DNA of 64,000 bases from Aliiglaciecola sp. LCG003 (GTDB lineage Bacteria > Pseudomonadota > Gammaproteobacteria > Enterobacterales > Alteromonadaceae). Shown here in pieces: positions 46,372 to 58,685 of the stretch; within the stretch, counting starts at the first letter, position 1, and every line of letters begins with the position of its first letter. The stretch covers positions 2,046,001 through 2,110,000 of the forward strand of contig NZ_CP128185.1 in assembly GCF_030316135.1 (NCBI RefSeq), read 5' to 3'. The translations under genes and the position numbers were made by a program. The notes beneath the pieces were generated by a model. That model did not search any database. It saw only the letters and a program-made list of their open reading frames with translations, and was not told the DNA's origin.

Positions 46372-49044
46372 ATGACTGACGATGCCAAAGAAATCCTCCC
46401 CATTAATATAGAGGAAGAGTTAAAAAACTCTTACCTTGATTACGCTATGAGCGTTATTGTTGGACGAGCTTTACCAGATGTTCGTGACGGTTTAAAACCA
46501 GTTCATCGACGGGTACTGTTCGCGATGAACGAGTTGAAAAATGATTTCAACAAACCTTACAAAAAATCAGCCCGTGTTGTGGGTGATGTCATCGGTAAAT
46601 ATCACCCTCATGGTGATTCCGCGGTGTACGACACTATTGTAAGAATGGCGCAACCTTTTTCATTACGCTATATGCTGGTAGACGGCCAAGGTAATTTTGG
46701 TTCTGTCGACGGTGACTCTGCGGCCGCTATGCGTTATACCGAAGTTAGAATGGCAAAAATTGCCCATGAACTTCTCGCTGATTTAGAAAAAGAAACCGTA
46801 GATTTTGTGCCTAACTATGATGGCACTGAACATATCCCTGATGTATTGCCTACTAAAGTACCTAATTTACTAGTCAACGGTTCCTCTGGAATCGCCGTTG
46901 GTATGGCTACCAATATCCCGCCACATAATTTAACTGAAGTTGTTAATGGCTGTATCGCATTAATCGATAATCCAGATATGACTATCGAAGAGATCATGGA
47001 GCATATACCCGGCCCTGATTTCCCGACTGCTGCTTTAATAAGTGGACGCAAAGGTATAGATGAAGCTTATCGTACCGGTCGTGGCAAAATTTATATGCGC
47101 GCCCGTGCCGAAATCGAAACTGAAGACAATGGTAAAGAAACCATTATTGTTCACGAGATCCCTTATCAGGTTAACAAAGCAAGGTTGATTGAAAAAATTG
47201 CTGATCTGGTAAAAGAAAAGAAAATTGAAGGTATTTCGGCGCTGCGTGACGAGTCAGATAAAGACGGTATGCGCATCGTTATTGAAGTAAGACGAAATGA
47301 GTCTGCAGAAGTTCTTCTGAATCATCTATATGCACAAACACAGCTTCAAACCGTGTTTGGTATCAATATGGTCGCGTTGGATAATAACCAACCTAAAATA
47401 TTCAACCTAAAAGAAGCCCTGCAAGCATTCGTTCTACATCGCCGCGAAGTAGTAACACGTCGTACCGTTTTCGAGCTTAAGAAAGCTCGCGATCGTGCAC
47501 ACATCCTAGAAGGCCTCGCTATTGCCTTAGTCAATATTGATGAAATCATCGAATTGATCAAAGCCTCGCAAAGTCCTAGTGATGCAAAAGCTTCATTGGT
47601 TGCCCGTGGTTGGGCGTTAGGGGATGTTGCTGAAATGCTTGCCCGTGCGGGTGATGATGCGGCTCGTCCTGATTGGTTAGAGCCTCAATTTGGTATTCAT
47701 GAAGGCGAATATTTCTTAACTGAGCAACAAGCACAAGCTATTCTCGATTTAAGACTGCATAAATTAACCGGTCTAGAGCACGACAAGATCTTAGCAGAAT
47801 ATAAAGAGTTACTTGATTTCATTGCAGAGTTATTACACATCTTAGGCAGCGCTGAGCGTCTGATGGAAGTGATCCGCGAAGAATTAGAAAAAATACGTGA
47901 CGAATATGGCGACGAAAGACGCACTGAAATCACTGCTGCCAGCCATGACATTGACATGGAAGATTTGATCGAACGGGAAGATGTAGTGGTAACCCTTTCA
48001 CGTGAAGGCTATGTGAAATATCAGAAACTATCTGATTATGAAGCGCAGCGCCGTGGCGGTAAGGGCAAGTCGGCAACTAAAATGAAAAATGAAGATTTCA
48101 TTGAAAAACTATTAGTTGCCAATACCCATGACCATATCTTGTGTTTCTCTACACGAGGCAGACTATATTGGTTGAAAGTGTATCAATTACCTTTCGCCAG
48201 CCGAAATGCACGCGGTCGCCCAATAGTAAATATATTACCTTTGGAAGAAAACGAACGTATTACTGCCATATTACCTATTCAAGAATTTGAAGAAGGTAAG
48301 TACGTTTTAATGGCAACTGCAAACGGTACAGTCAAGAAAACAGCATTAGTTCAATACTCAAGACCTCGCTCTAACGGCATCATTGCGGTTAATCTGAATG
48401 ATGGTGATGAGCTTATCGGTGTCGATATCACCGATGGTGAAAGCGACATTATGTTGTTCTCTGATGCCGGTAAAGTCGTGCGTTTCAATGAGAAACAGCG
48501 CGAGTCGGAAACTGGGCTAGTCAAAACTGATCCTGAAACAGGCGAAGAGCTACTTGCCCTTCGTCCTATGGGCAGAACTGCAACCGGTGTTCGTGGAATT
48601 CGTCTACAAGACGGTCAGCGTGTCGTGTCGTTAATTGTACCTAAAGGTGACGGTGCAATACTGACCGCGACTGAAAACGGATTTGGTAAACGCACACCCT
48701 TAGCTGATTATCCAGCTAAGAGTCGAGCCACTCAAGGTGTTGTCTCAATTAAGGTTTCTGATAGAAATGGCCTAGTTGTAGGCGCTGTACAGGTTATCGA
48801 AGGGCAGGAAATCATGCTCATTAGTGACCAAGGCACTTTAGTTCGTACCCGTGTAGATGAAGTATCTACGGTAGGAAGAAACACTCAAGGCGTACGCTTA
48901 ATCCGTACTGCTGAGAATGAAAAAGTAGTCGGGCTTCAACGTATTGATGAAATTGAAACGGAAGACTTAGAATTGGATGAGACTGTAGAAGGTGAACAAA
49001 ACCAGTCGAATACGGCTGACTCAAGCACTGATTCAACAGAATAG
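46372..49044 (+). CDS. gyrA: DNA gyrase subunit A
   Basis: 890 residues. Breakage-reunion subunit of gyrase. Catalytic Tyr122 (AMRYTEV), Ser83 and Asp87 of the quinolone-resistance region in the sensitive form ([10 protein letters not shown]), the GyrA-box QRRGGKG for DNA wrapping, and six beta-pinwheel blades, with an acidic tail. Single gene ended by a strong terminator. Confidence 0.97.
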   Translation: MTDDAKEILPINIEEELKNSYLDYAMSVIVGRALPDVRDGLKPVHRRVLFAMNELKNDFNKPYKKSARVVGDVIGKYHPHGDSAVYDTIVRMAQPFSLRYMLVDGQGNFGSVDGDSAAAMRYTEVRMAKIAHELLADLEKETVDFVPNYDGTEHIPDVLPTKVPNLLVNGSSGIAVGMATNIPPHNLTEVVNGCIALIDNPDMTIEEIMEHIPGPDFPTAALISGRKGIDEAYRTGRGKIYMRARAEIETEDNGKETIIVHEIPYQVNKARLIEKIADLVKEKKIEGISALRDESDKDGMRIVIEVRRNESAEVLLNHLYAQTQLQTVFGINMVALDNNQPKIFNLKEALQAFVLHRREVVTRRTVFELKKARDRAHILEGLAIALVNIDEIIELIKASQSPSDAKASLVARGWALGDVAEMLARAGDDAARPDWLEPQFGIHEGEYFLTEQQAQAILDLRLHKLTGLEHDKILAEYKELLDFIAELLHILGSAERLMEVIREELEKIRDEYGDERRTEITAASHDIDMEDLIEREDVVVTLSREGYVKYQKLSDYEAQRRGGKGKSATKMKNEDFIEKLLVANTHDHILCFSTRGRLYWLKVYQLPFASRNARGRPIVNILPLEENERITAILPIQEFEEGKYVLMATANGTVKKTALVQYSRPRSNGIIAVNLNDGDELIGVDITDGESDIMLFSDAGKVVRFNEKQRESETGLVKTDPETGEELLALRPMGRTATGVRGIRLQDGQRVVSLIVPKGDGAILTATENGFGKRTPLADYPAKSRATQGVVSIKVSDRNGLVVGAVQVIEGQEIMLISDQGTLVRTRVDEVSTVGRNTQGVRLIRTAENEKVVGLQRIDEIETEDLELDETVEGEQNQSNTADSSTDSTE

Positions 49045-49078
49045 ACTCTGATCGCAAGTATTCACAGTTAGCGTAAAT

Positions 49079-49107
49079 ACGAGCGGTTTGTCCGCTCGTT
49101 TTTTTTG
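49079..49107 (+). terminator. Intrinsic terminator after gyrA
   Basis: ACGAGCGG (49079-49086)/CCGCTCGT (49092-49099) stem with a long T run directly after. Confidence 0.9.
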
Positions 49108-49128
49108 CCAGAAGAGAAATAGATAACT

Positions 49129-50214
49129 ATGACAAATGTATTTAATTTTAGTGCTGGGCCAGCTATGTTGCCTGCTGATGTGATGCAACAAGCACAGCAA
49201 GAGTTTATCAATTGGCAAGGGCAGGGATGCTCTGTGATGGAGATGAGTCATCGTAGTAAAGCCTTTATCGAAGTGGCTGAAACGGCGACTGACAACTTAC
49301 GTAAATTGCTGTCCGTACCCAAAGATTATCACATTCTTTTTACCCACGGTGGTGGTAGGGGTCAATTCTCAGCTGTGCCATTAAACCTTACGAGCCCAAA
49401 TGATCGCGCTGATCATCTGGTAACTGGGTCGTGGTCAAAAGGGGCCGTTGAAGAGGCCAGTCATTATCTAACGGCCGATGTGGTGGGGCAAACCCAAATC
49501 ATCGATGGTAAAATTGGCGTTCAGTCACAACAGCAATGGCAACTTAACCAGCAAGCCGCTTACTTTCACTACTGTCCAAATGAAACCGTAGAAGGCATAG
49601 AGATCCCTTGGGTTCCAGAAACTAATGGCGTTCCTATTGTGGCTGATATGTCATCTAACATTTTGTCGAAGAAGATAGATGTCAGTCAATATGGTGTTAT
49701 ATACGCAGGCGCACAGAAAAATATCGGTCCCTCTGGTTTGTCAGTGGTAATTGTGCACGACTCATTATTAGACAAAGCCCGCACAGAAACGCCTTCGATT
49801 ATTAACTACTCGCTTTTGGCAAAGCACGATTCCATGTACAACACGCCGCCAACCTTTGCTTGGTATTTAGCGGGCTTAGTTTTTAAGTGGTTATTAAATA
49901 ATGGCGGTGTTGATGCCATGGAGCACAGAAATGCTGATAAAGCGGCGCTGCTGTATGATGCTATCGATAGCAATGATTTTTATAGTAATAATGTGGCTTT
50001 CGAATATCGCTCACGAATGAACGTACCTTTTCATTTGGCAACTACAGATCTTGATGGATTGTTTTTGAAAGAGTCAGAAGGTGCCGGTTTAAAAGCCTTG
50101 AAGGGACATCGAATTGTCGGTGGTATGCGTGCCAGTATTTACAATGCAATGCCAATAGAGGGCGTTCAGGCATTAGTCGATTTTATGCACGATTTTGCCA
50201 AGAGGAATGGTTAG
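49129..50214 (+). CDS. serC: Phosphoserine aminotransferase
   Basis: 361 residues, PLP enzyme of serine and pyridoxine synthesis. [10 protein letters not shown] start, [20 protein letters not shown] Lys in [12 protein letters not shown], and RMNVPF. First gene of serC-aroA, as in most gammaproteobacteria. Confidence 0.96.
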   Translation: MTNVFNFSAGPAMLPADVMQQAQQEFINWQGQGCSVMEMSHRSKAFIEVAETATDNLRKLLSVPKDYHILFTHGGGRGQFSAVPLNLTSPNDRADHLVTGSWSKGAVEEASHYLTADVVGQTQIIDGKIGVQSQQQWQLNQQAAYFHYCPNETVEGIEIPWVPETNGVPIVADMSSNILSKKIDVSQYGVIYAGAQKNIGPSGLSVVIVHDSLLDKARTETPSIINYSLLAKHDSMYNTPPTFAWYLAGLVFKWLLNNGGVDAMEHRNADKAALLYDAIDSNDFYSNNVAFEYRSRMNVPFHLATTDLDGLFLKESEGAGLKALKGHRIVGGMRASIYNAMPIEGVQALVDFMHDFAKRNG

Positions 50215-50218
50215 TAGT

Positions 50219-51499
50219 ATGCAGCAATTGAAGTTAAATCCGATCCATTCGGTAAGTGGTACTGTCAATGTCCCTGGTTCCAAAAGCTTGTCCAATCGAG
50301 CTTTACTATTGGCGGCGTTAGCCGAGGGCGAAACAACGCTAACGAATTTATTAGACAGTGATGATATCCGTTATATGCTTTCGGCACTGGCCAAGTTAGG
50401 TGTGTCTTACCATCTTAGTGATGACAAGACCCAATGCACGGTGAAAGGCTTAGGCGGTGTATTTAAAGTTGCCCAACCCACCGAGTTGTTTTTAGGCAAT
50501 GCGGGTACTGCTATGCGTCCACTGTGTGCTGCTTTAGCTGCTTCTGATGGCGAGTTCGTCCTTACTGGTGAGCCTCGTATGGAAGAACGTCCCATAGGCG
50601 CATTGACCGATGCGCTGCGTCAAGTTGGCGCTGATATCGAATACCTTAAGAACGATAACTATCCTCCTTTGAGGATCAAAGGTAAATCATTGGCTGGCGG
50701 CAAAATAACGGTAGATGGAAGCGTATCCAGTCAATTTTTGACGGCGGTACTGATGGCCGCGCCGCTTTTTACAGCAGACAGTGAAATAAGCATCGTTGGT
50801 GAATTGGTTTCTAAACCTTATATTGATATCACGCTGCATACCATGGCGCAGTTTGGTCTAGAGGTAGAAAACCATGATTACCAGCAATTTATTATCAAAG
50901 GTAATCAGGTCTATCAATCACCAGGAAAGTTCTTAGTTGAAGGCGACGCGTCTTCTGCGTCATACTTTTTGGCCGCTGGCGCCATCAAAGGCGGTACTGT
51001 TAAAGTTACAGGCGTTGGTGCCAAGAGTATTCAAGGTGATATCCGTTTTGCGGATGTGTTAGCTAACATGGGAGCCAAAATAGAGTGGGGTGATGATTAC
51101 ATTCAAGTAACGGGTGCACCGCTTAGCGCTATTGATATGGATATGAATCACATTCCTGATGCGGCCATGACTATAGCCACCACCGCATTGTTCGCCAAGG
51201 GCACCACCAAAATGACCAATATTTATAATTGGCGAGTTAAAGAAACCGATCGTTTGGCCGCGATGGCAACAGAACTTCGTAAACTTGGTGCAATAGTAGT
51301 AGAAGGTGAAGACTTTATCGAAGTCACCCCTAATGGTGATATAAACGAAGCACATATTGATACTTACAATGATCATCGCATAGCAATGTGCTTTTCATTG
51401 ATAGCTCTGAGTAACACTGCGGTCACCATCAATGATCCTGGTTGTACGGCAAAAACTTTCCCAGACTATTTTGAACGCTTTAAGAGCATTTGCCATTAA
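50219..51499 (+). CDS. aroA: EPSP synthase
   Basis: About 426 residues. Joins shikimate-3-phosphate and PEP in aromatic synthesis. Motifs: [30 protein letters not shown] (the class I glyphosate-sensitive type region), and [13 protein letters not shown]. The frame opens at 50195 inside serC; ATG 50219, four bases after the serC stop, is the conventional start. Confidence 0.96.
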   Translation: MQQLKLNPIHSVSGTVNVPGSKSLSNRALLLAALAEGETTLTNLLDSDDIRYMLSALAKLGVSYHLSDDKTQCTVKGLGGVFKVAQPTELFLGNAGTAMRPLCAALAASDGEFVLTGEPRMEERPIGALTDALRQVGADIEYLKNDNYPPLRIKGKSLAGGKITVDGSVSSQFLTAVLMAAPLFTADSEISIVGELVSKPYIDITLHTMAQFGLEVENHDYQQFIIKGNQVYQSPGKFLVEGDASSASYFLAAGAIKGGTVKVTGVGAKSIQGDIRFADVLANMGAKIEWGDDYIQVTGAPLSAIDMDMNHIPDAAMTIATTALFAKGTTKMTNIYNWRVKETDRLAAMATELRKLGAIVVEGEDFIEVTPNGDINEAHIDTYNDHRIAMCFSLIALSNTAVTINDPGCTAKTFPDYFERFKSICH

Positions 51500-51510
51500 G
51501 TGCCGATTGT

Positions 51511-51535
51511 TGGCAAATATAGATACTATTTGCCA
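51511..51535. terminator. Hairpin after aroA
   Basis: TGGCAAAT/ATTTGCCA 8-bp stem with 9-base loop, 12 bases after aroA; no T tract. The right arm is part of a repeat of TTTGCCATTAA also spanning the aroA stop (51489-51499). Confidence 0.4.
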
Positions 51536-51629
51536 TTAAATAGTCATATATCTGGCTCATCATGCATCACAATGAATGACTAAATTGTACTGTTAAACAA
51601 AGGTCTAGTGTCTAATTAGATGTCATTCG

Positions 51630-51657
51630 TTGCTTAAATATGCTTAAAGCGTATAAT
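51630..51657 (+). promoter_or_regulatory. Sigma-70 promoter for cmk-rpsA
   Basis: TTGCTT at 51630-51635 and a perfect TATAAT at 51652-51657 with a 16-base spacer, 35 bases before the cmk start. Confidence 0.7.
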
Positions 51658-51692
51658 TCCCGCCGATTTTTATAAGGAGCTCAGGAGAGCGC

Positions 51693-52370
51693 ATGCAAGT
51701 ATCACCCGTCATTACTATCGACGGCCCCAGCGGTGCTGGAAAAGGGACTGTTAGTAGTCTTTTGGCCAAAGAATTGGGATGGAACTTCCTTGATAGCGGA
51801 GCTATCTATCGAGTTTTAGCCATTGCTTCTATTCATCATCAGATTGAATGTGATGATGAATCAGGCTTAGTGCCATTAGCAAGTAGTTTAGATGTCAGTT
51901 TTGAAACAACAGATACTGGCTGTAAAATTGTTCTTGAAGGTGAAGATGTCACTTTCAGTATTCGTACCGAAGAAGTCGGCAGTATTGCTTCTAAAATCGC
52001 GTCATTACCGCGGATAAGAGAAGCTTTATTGCGTCGCCAACGTGCATTCAAAGAAGCCCCTGGTTTAGTGGCTGATGGACGGGATATGGGTACCATAGTA
52101 TTCCCAACAGCAGACGCAAAAATATTCTTAACCGCAAGTGCAGAAGAACGCGCCCAGCGTAGATATAAGCAGTTGAAAGATAAAGGCCATGATGTTAACA
52201 TTGCGCGCCTTTTAGCCGATATAGAGGCTAGAGACGATAGAGACGTGAACAGATCTGTGGCACCTTTGGTACCTGCGGCTGACGCGTTAGTACTTGATTC
52301 TACGCATTTAAATGTAGAGCAAGTGCTTGAAAAGGCAAGAGATTTTGTGAACTCTAAATTGAATTTATAA
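51693..52370 (+). CDS. cmk: Cytidylate kinase
   Basis: 225 residues. Phosphorylates CMP and dCMP. P-loop [21 protein letters not shown], and [16 protein letters not shown] precedes the ATG. Upstream of rpsA, as usual. Confidence 0.96.
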   Translation: MQVSPVITIDGPSGAGKGTVSSLLAKELGWNFLDSGAIYRVLAIASIHHQIECDDESGLVPLASSLDVSFETTDTGCKIVLEGEDVTFSIRTEEVGSIASKIASLPRIREALLRRQRAFKEAPGLVADGRDMGTIVFPTADAKIFLTASAEERAQRRYKQLKDKGHDVNIARLLADIEARDDRDVNRSVAPLVPAADALVLDSTHLNVEQVLEKARDFVNSKLNL

Positions 52371-52484
52371 TATTCTCAACCGTGCCAAATGCCTGTTTAA
52401 GGATGATTCAGGTAACGAATAACAACCCCACGTTAATTGGATTTATACGTGGATGTCAAATAAAAGTATTTAATAAAGTAGGCT

Positions 52485-54161
52485 ATGACTGAAAATTTTG
52501 CTCAACTATTTGAAGAGAGTTTAAAAGAACTCGAAACACGTCCAGGTGCCATCGTAAAAGGTACTATCGTTTCAATCGATAAAGATATTGTTCTTGTCGA
52601 TGCCGGTCTAAAATCTGAAAGCGCTATCCCTGTAGAGCAGTTCAAAAACGCTGAAGGCGTACTTGAAGTGGCTATTGGCGATACAGTTGATGTAGCACTC
52701 GACGCTGTTGAAGACGGATTTGGTGAGACTATCCTTTCTAGAGAAAAAGCTAAGCGTCATGAAGCTTGGGTTGAACTAGAAAAAGCTTACGAAGAAAAAG
52801 AAACCATTATTGGTGTAATCAACGGTAAAGTTAAAGGTGGCTTTACAGTTGAAGTGAACACAGTGCGTGCCTTCCTGCCTGGTTCATTAGTTGATGTTCG
52901 CCCAGTTCGCGACACAACTCATCTTGAAGGTAAAGAATTAGAATTCAAAGTTATCAAACTTGATGCTAAGCGCAACAACGTTGTTGTTTCTCGTCGTGCT
53001 GTTATCGAAGCCGAAAGCAGTGCTGAGCGCGATCAAATCCTTGCTAACCTCGAAGAAGGTCATGAAGTTAAAGGTATCGTTAAGAATCTTACCGATTACG
53101 GTGCTTTTGTTGATCTTGGTGGAGTAGACGGACTACTACACATTACCGATATGGCTTGGAAACGCGTTAAGCACCCAAGTGAAATCGTTAACGTTGGCGA
53201 CGAAATCAACGTTAAAGTATTGAAATTCGATAAAGAAAAATCTCGTGTTTCACTAGGTATGAAGCAAATGGGCAGCGATCCTTGGCAAGAGATTGCTAAC
53301 CGTTACCCAGAAGGCTCTAAATTATCTGGTGCGGTTACTAACCTTACAGATTACGGTTGCTTCGTTGAAATCGAAGATGGCGTTGAAGGTTTGGTACACG
53401 TTTCTGAAATGGATTGGACTAACAAAAACATCCACCCATCTAAGGTTGTTAACCTTGGTGACGTAGTTGAAGTTATGGTTCTTGAAATTGACGAAGAACG
53501 TCGTCGTATCTCTCTTGGTCTTAAGCAATGTAAAGCTAATCCTTGGGAAGAGTTTGCTAAGTCTCATGAGAAGAACGATAAAGTTTCCGGTAAGATCAAG
53601 TCAATCACTGACTTCGGTATCTTCATCGGCTTGGACGGTGGCATCGATGGTTTGGTTCACTTGTCTGACATTTCTTGGAACAAGACTGGCGAAGACGCTG
53701 TTCGTGAATACAAGAAAGGTGATGAAATCTCTGCTGTGGTACTTCAAGTTGACCCAGAGCGCGAGCGTATCTCACTTGGCGTGAAGCAAATTGAAGAAGA
53801 CCCATTCAATAAGTATCTGACAGATAACAAAAAAGGTGCTATCGTTACTGGTAAGGTTACCGCTGTAGACGCGAAAGGCGTAACAGTTAACCTATCTGAA
53901 GAAGTCGATGGTTACGTTCGCGTTGGTGATTTGACTGTTGAACGTCTTGAAGATGCAACTGAAGTAGTTAATGTTGGCGACGACCTTGAAGCTAAATTCA
54001 TGGGCGTAGATCGTAAAAACCGCATCGTTAACTTATCAGTTAAAGCTAAAGACCAAGCAGATGAGAAAGAAGCAATCGATAAAGTGAACCAGCAACCTGA
54101 AGAAGCTGGCTTCACAAACGCATTTGCTGAAGCTTTCAAAGCTGCTAAAGGCGAAGAATAA
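52485..54161 (+). CDS. rpsA: 30S ribosomal protein S1
   Basis: 558 residues (E. coli 557), six S1 RNA-binding repeats; brings mRNA to the 30S subunit. Repeats recognisable by GxVxxxxDYGxFV/GxxGLxHxSD patterns at about 190, 275, 362 and 450. Strong codon bias for a highly expressed gene. A hairpin follows 11 bases after the stop, then ihfB. Confidence 0.97.
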   Translation: MTENFAQLFEESLKELETRPGAIVKGTIVSIDKDIVLVDAGLKSESAIPVEQFKNAEGVLEVAIGDTVDVALDAVEDGFGETILSREKAKRHEAWVELEKAYEEKETIIGVINGKVKGGFTVEVNTVRAFLPGSLVDVRPVRDTTHLEGKELEFKVIKLDAKRNNVVVSRRAVIEAESSAERDQILANLEEGHEVKGIVKNLTDYGAFVDLGGVDGLLHITDMAWKRVKHPSEIVNVGDEINVKVLKFDKEKSRVSLGMKQMGSDPWQEIANRYPEGSKLSGAVTNLTDYGCFVEIEDGVEGLVHVSEMDWTNKNIHPSKVVNLGDVVEVMVLEIDEERRRISLGLKQCKANPWEEFAKSHEKNDKVSGKIKSITDFGIFIGLDGGIDGLVHLSDISWNKTGEDAVREYKKGDEISAVVLQVDPERERISLGVKQIEEDPFNKYLTDNKKGAIVTGKVTAVDAKGVTVNLSEEVDGYVRVGDLTVERLEDATEVVNVGDDLEAKFMGVDRKNRIVNLSVKAKDQADEKEAIDKVNQQPEEAGFTNAFAEAFKAAKGEE

Positions 54162-54172
54162 GAGTTAATTTT

Positions 54173-54203
54173 CAGGCACAGTTTCTGTGCCTGTCTTCTC
54201 TTC
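54173..54203 (+). terminator. Hairpin terminator after rpsA
   Basis: Perfect 9-bp stem CAGGCACAG (54173-54181)/CTGTGCCTG (54185-54193) with a 3-base loop, then a T/C-rich tail. Probably partial, since ihfB follows closely. Confidence 0.75.
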
Positions 54204-54233
54204 GGTAAATGTATTGAATAAAGGAAGATTTAT

Positions 54234-54524
54234 ATGACCAAATCTGAACTCATTGAACGCTTAGCCGATAAAGCTCGCCAAATTCCTGCTAAAGACGTGG
54301 AATCAGCGATTAAAGAAATGCTCGAACAAATGGCGCAAACCCTACAAAAGGGAGATCGCATTGAAATTCGAGGTTTTGGAAGTTTTTCTCTTCACTATCG
54401 TGCACCAAGAGTAGGCCGCAATCCTAAAACTGGAGAAACGGTTAAACTTGAAGGTAAATACGTTCCACATTTCAAACCAGGCAAAGAGTTACGCGAGCGT
54501 GTAAACGAAGGTTTAACTCACTGA
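54234..54524 (+). CDS. ihfB: Integration host factor beta subunit
   Basis: 96 residues. DNA-bending heterodimer subunit with Ihf[29 protein letters not shown] includes the beta-arm with the Pro that intercalates DNA. AAGGAAG precedes the ATG. Confidence 0.96.
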   Translation: MTKSELIERLADKARQIPAKDVESAIKEMLEQMAQTLQKGDRIEIRGFGSFSLHYRAPRVGRNPKTGETVKLEGKYVPHFKPGKELRERVNEGLTH

Positions 54525-54539
54525 TATTCTATTATTTAA

Positions 54540-54574
54540 AAAACGGCACTCTTTTTAGAGTGCCGTTTTTGTTT
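54540..54574 (+). terminator. Strong intrinsic terminator after ihfB
   Basis: 13-bp perfect stem (54540-54552/54557-54569; core ACGGCACTCT) with a TTTT loop and a T-rich tail. Confidence 0.93.
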
Positions 54575-54652
54575 GGGTGACAACACCCCCTAAATTTTTG
54601 TACTATAGACCCGCTGCTCTTCACATTGAATTTCTATATCTGAGGTTTACCG

Positions 54653-54913
54653 TTGAAAATATTCTTGATTGTGGTGATTTTCATTCTCATTATGCTAATC
54701 GCTGGTCTATTAGGTGCTAAAAACGATCAAATAATCAATTTTGATTATTTACTAGCAACAATTGAAATGCGCCTATCTATGTTACTGATGTTATTTTTTG
54801 CTGCTGGTACTGCACTTAGCGGTTTAGTGTTTGCTTTGATTTGGCTAAGACTAAAGTGGCGAATTGGAAAATTGAAAAAAAACAGTCGCGTTTCTGACGC
54901 ATCAAGCAACTAG
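54653..54913 (+). CDS. lapA: Lipopolysaccharide assembly protein LapA (YciS, DUF1049)
   Basis: 86 residues with two membrane segments (about 2-20 and 40-62) and a basic cytosolic tail. Works with LapB in control of LpxC turnover by FtsH. Start is TTG with TGAGG eight bases upstream; no ATG precedes the first helix. lapB starts one base after its stop. Confidence 0.9.
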   Translation: MKIFLIVVIFILIMLIAGLLGAKNDQIINFDYLLATIEMRLSMLLMLFFAAGTALSGLVFALIWLRLKWRIGKLKKNSRVSDASSN

Positions 54914-54914
54914 T

Positions 54915-56084
54915 ATGCTGGAGTTACTTTTTCTTCTTTTACCTGTTGCAGCGGGCTATGGTTACGTAATGGGCCGCAACAGTGTTCGTCAAGCTCAGCG
55001 CAAGCAATCAAGCATCTTATCGCGGCATTACTACAAAGGATTAAACTTTTTATTATCTGATCAACCCGACAAAGCCGTTGATACCTTAATGAAAATGATT
55101 AATTTAGATAACTCTACCGTTGAAACTCATATAGCTATGGGTAACTTCTTTCGCCATCGCGGAGAGCTTGATAGGGCCATCAGAGTTCATCAAAATCTGG
55201 TTAGTAAACAAGAGTTATCCCAATCCCAGAATCAACAAGCTCTTAGAGAATTAGGTAAAGATTATATGATGGCAGGCTTTTTAGAGCGTGCTGAGAATGC
55301 CTTCTTGCAATTACTCGAAAGTGATAAACATTTTCTTGACGCCCAACAACAACTTTTTCGAATTTATCAAACCACTAAGGAGTGGGATAGGGCTATTGAT
55401 TTAGGCGAAAACATGATGAATTGTCATGGCGATAGCGAAGATCTGTGTATCCGTTTATCACATTATTATTGTGAGCGTGCAATTCAAAATATTAAAAAAC
55501 AGGAATTCGGTCTTGCCGAACAAGCTTTGCAAAAAGCCATAAGTGCCAACGAACATGCGGTTAGGCCCTGGCTCTTGCTGGGTGATATGGCGATGAAGCA
55601 GCAAAATTTTCAACAGGCGATAGATTATTTGAAGCAAGTGCCCTTGCGTGATATTTCCTGGTTTAGTGAAGCTGTGCCTATGTTGGAAGAGTGTAGCAAC
55701 AAATTAGGCAGTGATGAGCAATTGGAACAAATTCTCGAGCTCTATTGGCAACAATGCGCAACCTCTTACTTGGCCAAGGTAAAGTTATTGGCTAAAAAAG
55801 ACAGCACTGAACAAGCAGAATTGGTGTTATTTGAACAGTTGAAAAAGACTCCTACGATGAAGGGCTTCAAAACTTTGATGGGATTTTTTATCGAAGATGA
55901 AGTAGATCAAAAGACCAAGGAGAGTTTAACCATGGTCAAAGGCTTGGTTGAAGAGCAAATAAAACTGCGGCCCAAGTACCGTTGTTTAAGTTGTGGGTTT
56001 TCGGGGCGGCAAATTCATTGGTTGTGTCCATCTTGTAAAAAATGGGGTGTGGTTAAACCCATTAAAGGTTTAGACGGAGAATAA
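54915..56084 (+). CDS. lapB: Lipopolysaccharide assembly protein LapB (YciM)
   Basis: 389 residues: N-terminal membrane anchor, a row of TPR repeats (about 35-330), and a C-terminal rubredoxin-like metal site formed by CLSCG and CPSCK. It is an adaptor that lets FtsH degrade LpxC and so limits LPS synthesis. Same operon as lapA and probably pyrF. Confidence 0.94.
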   Translation: MLELLFLLLPVAAGYGYVMGRNSVRQAQRKQSSILSRHYYKGLNFLLSDQPDKAVDTLMKMINLDNSTVETHIAMGNFFRHRGELDRAIRVHQNLVSKQELSQSQNQQALRELGKDYMMAGFLERAENAFLQLLESDKHFLDAQQQLFRIYQTTKEWDRAIDLGENMMNCHGDSEDLCIRLSHYYCERAIQNIKKQEFGLAEQALQKAISANEHAVRPWLLLGDMAMKQQNFQQAIDYLKQVPLRDISWFSEAVPMLEECSNKLGSDEQLEQILELYWQQCATSYLAKVKLLAKKDSTEQAELVLFEQLKKTPTMKGFKTLMGFFIEDEVDQKTKESLTMVKGLVEEQIKLRPKYRCLSCGFSGRQIHWLCPSCKKWGVVKPIKGLDGE

Positions 56085-56091
56085 AGAACAG

Positions 56092-56787
56092 ATGAGTGAT
56101 CCAAAAATTATTGTTGCTCTAGATTTTGATAATAGAGATAAAGCGCTAAACGTAGTTAGTCAGCTAGACGCCAGTCAATGCAAGCTAAAAGTAGGTAAAG
56201 AGATGTTTACCTATTTCGGTCCAGAGTTTGTTAAAGAATTGGTCAGAAGACAGTTCGATGTGTTTTTAGATCTAAAATTTCATGATATACCCAATACTGT
56301 TGGTAAAGCCTGTTTAGCTGCAGCTGATCTAGGTGTTTGGATGCTGAATGTACACGCATCTGGCGGCCCGAAAATGATGGAAAATGCCAAGCAGCAACTT
56401 AGTACTTTAGGTAAGAATCAACCTAAACTTATCGCTGTCACTGTGTTAACCAGCATGGACCAAGCTCAACTGAAGGCTATTGGGATCAGCCAAACTCCAG
56501 AACAGCACGTACTCAGATTAGCGAATTTAACCGCAGATTGCGGGTTAGATGGGGTAGTATGCTCAGCTCAAGAAGCGCCTATACTACGAGATAAACTTCC
56601 GTCCGACTTCTTGTTGGTGACCCCAGGTATTCGACCTATTGGCAGTGAGCAAGGTGACCAAAGTCGAATTATGACGCCCCCTGATGCTATCATTGCCGGT
56701 GTTGACTATATGGTGATTGGTCGTCCAATAACTCAAGCAGCGGATCCCTTAGCAAGCTTGCAACAAATTAATGATTCTCTGCAATAA
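56092..56787 (+). CDS. pyrF: Orotidine 5'-phosphate decarboxylase
   Basis: 231 residues. Last step of UMP synthesis. Catalytic [11 protein letters not shown] with the Lys-Asp network, and TPGIRP near the phosphate site. Eight bases after lapB, as in E. coli. Confidence 0.96.
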   Translation: MSDPKIIVALDFDNRDKALNVVSQLDASQCKLKVGKEMFTYFGPEFVKELVRRQFDVFLDLKFHDIPNTVGKACLAAADLGVWMLNVHASGGPKMMENAKQQLSTLGKNQPKLIAVTVLTSMDQAQLKAIGISQTPEQHVLRLANLTADCGLDGVVCSAQEAPILRDKLPSDFLLVTPGIRPIGSEQGDQSRIMTPPDAIIAGVDYMVIGRPITQAADPLASLQQINDSLQ

Positions 56788-56811
56788 AAAAGCTGCCCGT
56801 AGGCAGCTTTT
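56788..56811. terminator. Bidirectional terminator between pyrF and ald
   Basis: AAAAGCTGCC (56788-56797)/GGCAGCTTTT (56802-56811) with a 4-base loop; T tracts on both strands serve the convergent genes. Confidence 0.88.
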
Positions 56812-56831
56812 GTTAAGTTAAATTACTCAGC

Positions 56832-57962
56832 TTATAATTCTAATGCTTGCTTAGGCTCAACGTACTCTAGGTTTAATTCAGTACCTAATGCATCGATTAC
56901 CGCTTTATAAGTAACCTTGCCCTTGTGCACATTCAAACCATTCAGTAAATGTGCGTCCTCAAGCATAGCTCGCTTAGGACCCTTGTTCGCAAGCGCCAGT
57001 CCAAAGGGTAGGGTTGCATTGTTCAATGCCATAGTTGAGGTACGTGCCACACCGCCTGGCATGTTCGCCACACAGTAATGCACTACGCCATCAACGATGT
57101 AAACTGGATCTTGGTGCGTAGTTGCTTTTGAGGTAGCGAAACAACCACCCTGATCAATTGCTACATCAACTACCACAGAGCCTTCTTTCATTGCTTTGAT
57201 ATGGTCACGAGTCAACAACTTAGGTGCAGCTGCACCAGGAACCAAAACAGCGCCAATCACCAGATCAGCTTTAGATGAGTAATACTCAATTGCATCAATA
57301 GTTGAGTAGACAGTTTTTAACTGATTAGCAAAGATATCGTCTAGTTCACGAAGACGAGTCAGTGAACGATCCAAAATCGTCACATCAGCTCCTAAACCTA
57401 TCGCCATTTTTGCCGCATTAGTACCAACAACACCGCCACCTATTACCAATACTTTGCCTGGTGCAACACCGGGCACACCACCTAATAATGTGCCGCTACC
57501 ACCATGGGATTTTTCCAAATAATGTGCCCCGGCTTGAACAGCCATACGTCCAGCTACTTCACTCATTGGAGCCAATAGTGGTAGGCCATTACGATTATCA
57601 GTAACGGTTTCATACGCGATACAAGTGGCGCCTGATTCAACTAATAATTTAGTTTGAGTCGGGTCTGGTGCCAAATGCAAATAAGTATAAAGGGTTTGGC
57701 CTTCACGTAGCATTTTGCATTCATTCGGCTGTGGCTCTTTTACTTTAACAATCATCTCAGCGCGGGCAAATATTTCTTCGGCACTATCAATGATTGACGC
57801 TCCTGCAGCAATATATTGCTCGTCATCAAACCCAATTGAGGTGCCTGCATTGGTTTCTACGATCACGTCGTGGCCGTGAGTCACAAATTCTTTTACGGCA
57901 GCAGGCGTTAAACCTACACGATATTCATGGTTTTTGATTTCTTTTGGTACACCTACTAGCAT
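56832..57962 (-). CDS. ald: Alanine dehydrogenase
   Basis: 376 residues. NAD-dependent interconversion of alanine and pyruvate plus ammonium. Substrate and catalytic residues at the canonical numbers: Arg15 (EYRVGLTP), Lys75 (VKVKEPQ), His96 (YLHLAPD), and an Asp in AIDQGGCF; nucleotide site [15 protein letters not shown]. The frame opens at 58055, but the ATG at 57962 begins the conserved [12 protein letters not shown]. Divergent from lrp, which probably controls it. Confidence 0.95.
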   Translation of the reverse strand: MLVGVPKEIKNHEYRVGLTPAAVKEFVTHGHDVIVETNAGTSIGFDDEQYIAAGASIIDSAEEIFARAEMIVKVKEPQPNECKMLREGQTLYTYLHLAPDPTQTKLLVESGATCIAYETVTDNRNGLPLLAPMSEVAGRMAVQAGAHYLEKSHGGSGTLLGGVPGVAPGKVLVIGGGVVGTNAAKMAIGLGADVTILDRSLTRLRELDDIFANQLKTVYSTIDAIEYYSSKADLVIGAVLVPGAAAPKLLTRDHIKAMKEGSVVVDVAIDQGGCFATSKATTHQDPVYIVDGVVHYCVANMPGGVARTSTMALNNATLPFGLALANKGPKRAMLEDAHLLNGLNVHKGKVTYKAVIDALGTELNLEYVEPKQALEL

Positions 57963-58092
57963 GGGAACTCCGTGACTAATTGACTGAAAAAATAAAAACG
58001 CAGTATAGGGACAAATGCGTAAAGTGTTATCCTGTATTTTTGACATAATCAGCATATAATGCTAAGGATGTTAGGTTTGACGGAATAAAATA

Positions 58093-58578
58093 ATGTTAGT
58101 AAAAACCCCAAAACACCTTGATAGAATAGACCGTAATATACTAATTGCCTTACAGAAAAACGGAAAGCTAACTAATGTTGAGCTGGCCAAGAGTGTCGGA
58201 CTAAGCCCAAGTCCTTGTTTAGAAAGGGTAAAGCGCCTAGAGCAGCAAGGCTATATTCTAGGTTACCATGCGCGAGTAGATCCTATTAAATTGGGGGCTG
58301 CCATGCTGGTATTTGTTGAAATCACCCTAACTAAAACTAGCGTTGATATATTTGAAGAATTTTCTGCGGCAGTTAAAAAACATGACGATATTCAAGAATG
58401 TCACTTGGTGTCAGGTAACTTTGATTTTCTATTAAAGGCAAGGGTGGCAGACATGTCAAGCTACCGCAAATTACTAGGGGATACATTATTGCGCTTACCT
58501 GGCGTAAGCGAATCTAGAACATACGTGGTAATGGAAGAAGTTAAACACACTGGTCAAATTAAAATCAATCTTAAGTAA
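58093..58578 (+). CDS. lrp: Leucine-responsive regulatory protein
   Basis: 161 residues. N-terminal helix-turn-helix (DRNILIALQKNGKLTNVELAKSVGLSPSPCLERVKRLE) and C-terminal RAM/ACT ligand domain. A global feast/famine regulator. The 130-base gap to ald probably holds shared Lrp sites; a TATAAT lies around 58054-58059. ftsK follows, as in E. coli. Confidence 0.94.
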   Translation: MLVKTPKHLDRIDRNILIALQKNGKLTNVELAKSVGLSPSPCLERVKRLEQQGYILGYHARVDPIKLGAAMLVFVEITLTKTSVDIFEEFSAAVKKHDDIQECHLVSGNFDFLLKARVADMSSYRKLLGDTLLRLPGVSESRTYVVMEEVKHTGQIKINLK

Positions 58579-58685
58579 ATTCAACAATAAAGCTGCATAT
58601 CCACAGCCATTTGCTAGGATTTTTTAGTAAGCGCTGGTAAGGTATCAGCAGTTAAATTAATCCCCAAAATTACAACAAGAGTGTT

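Noticed and set aside
57963-58055. N-terminal extension of alanine dehydrogenase
   Set aside because: The added residues are not part of the family; ATG 57962 puts Arg15, Lys75 and His96 at their canonical positions.
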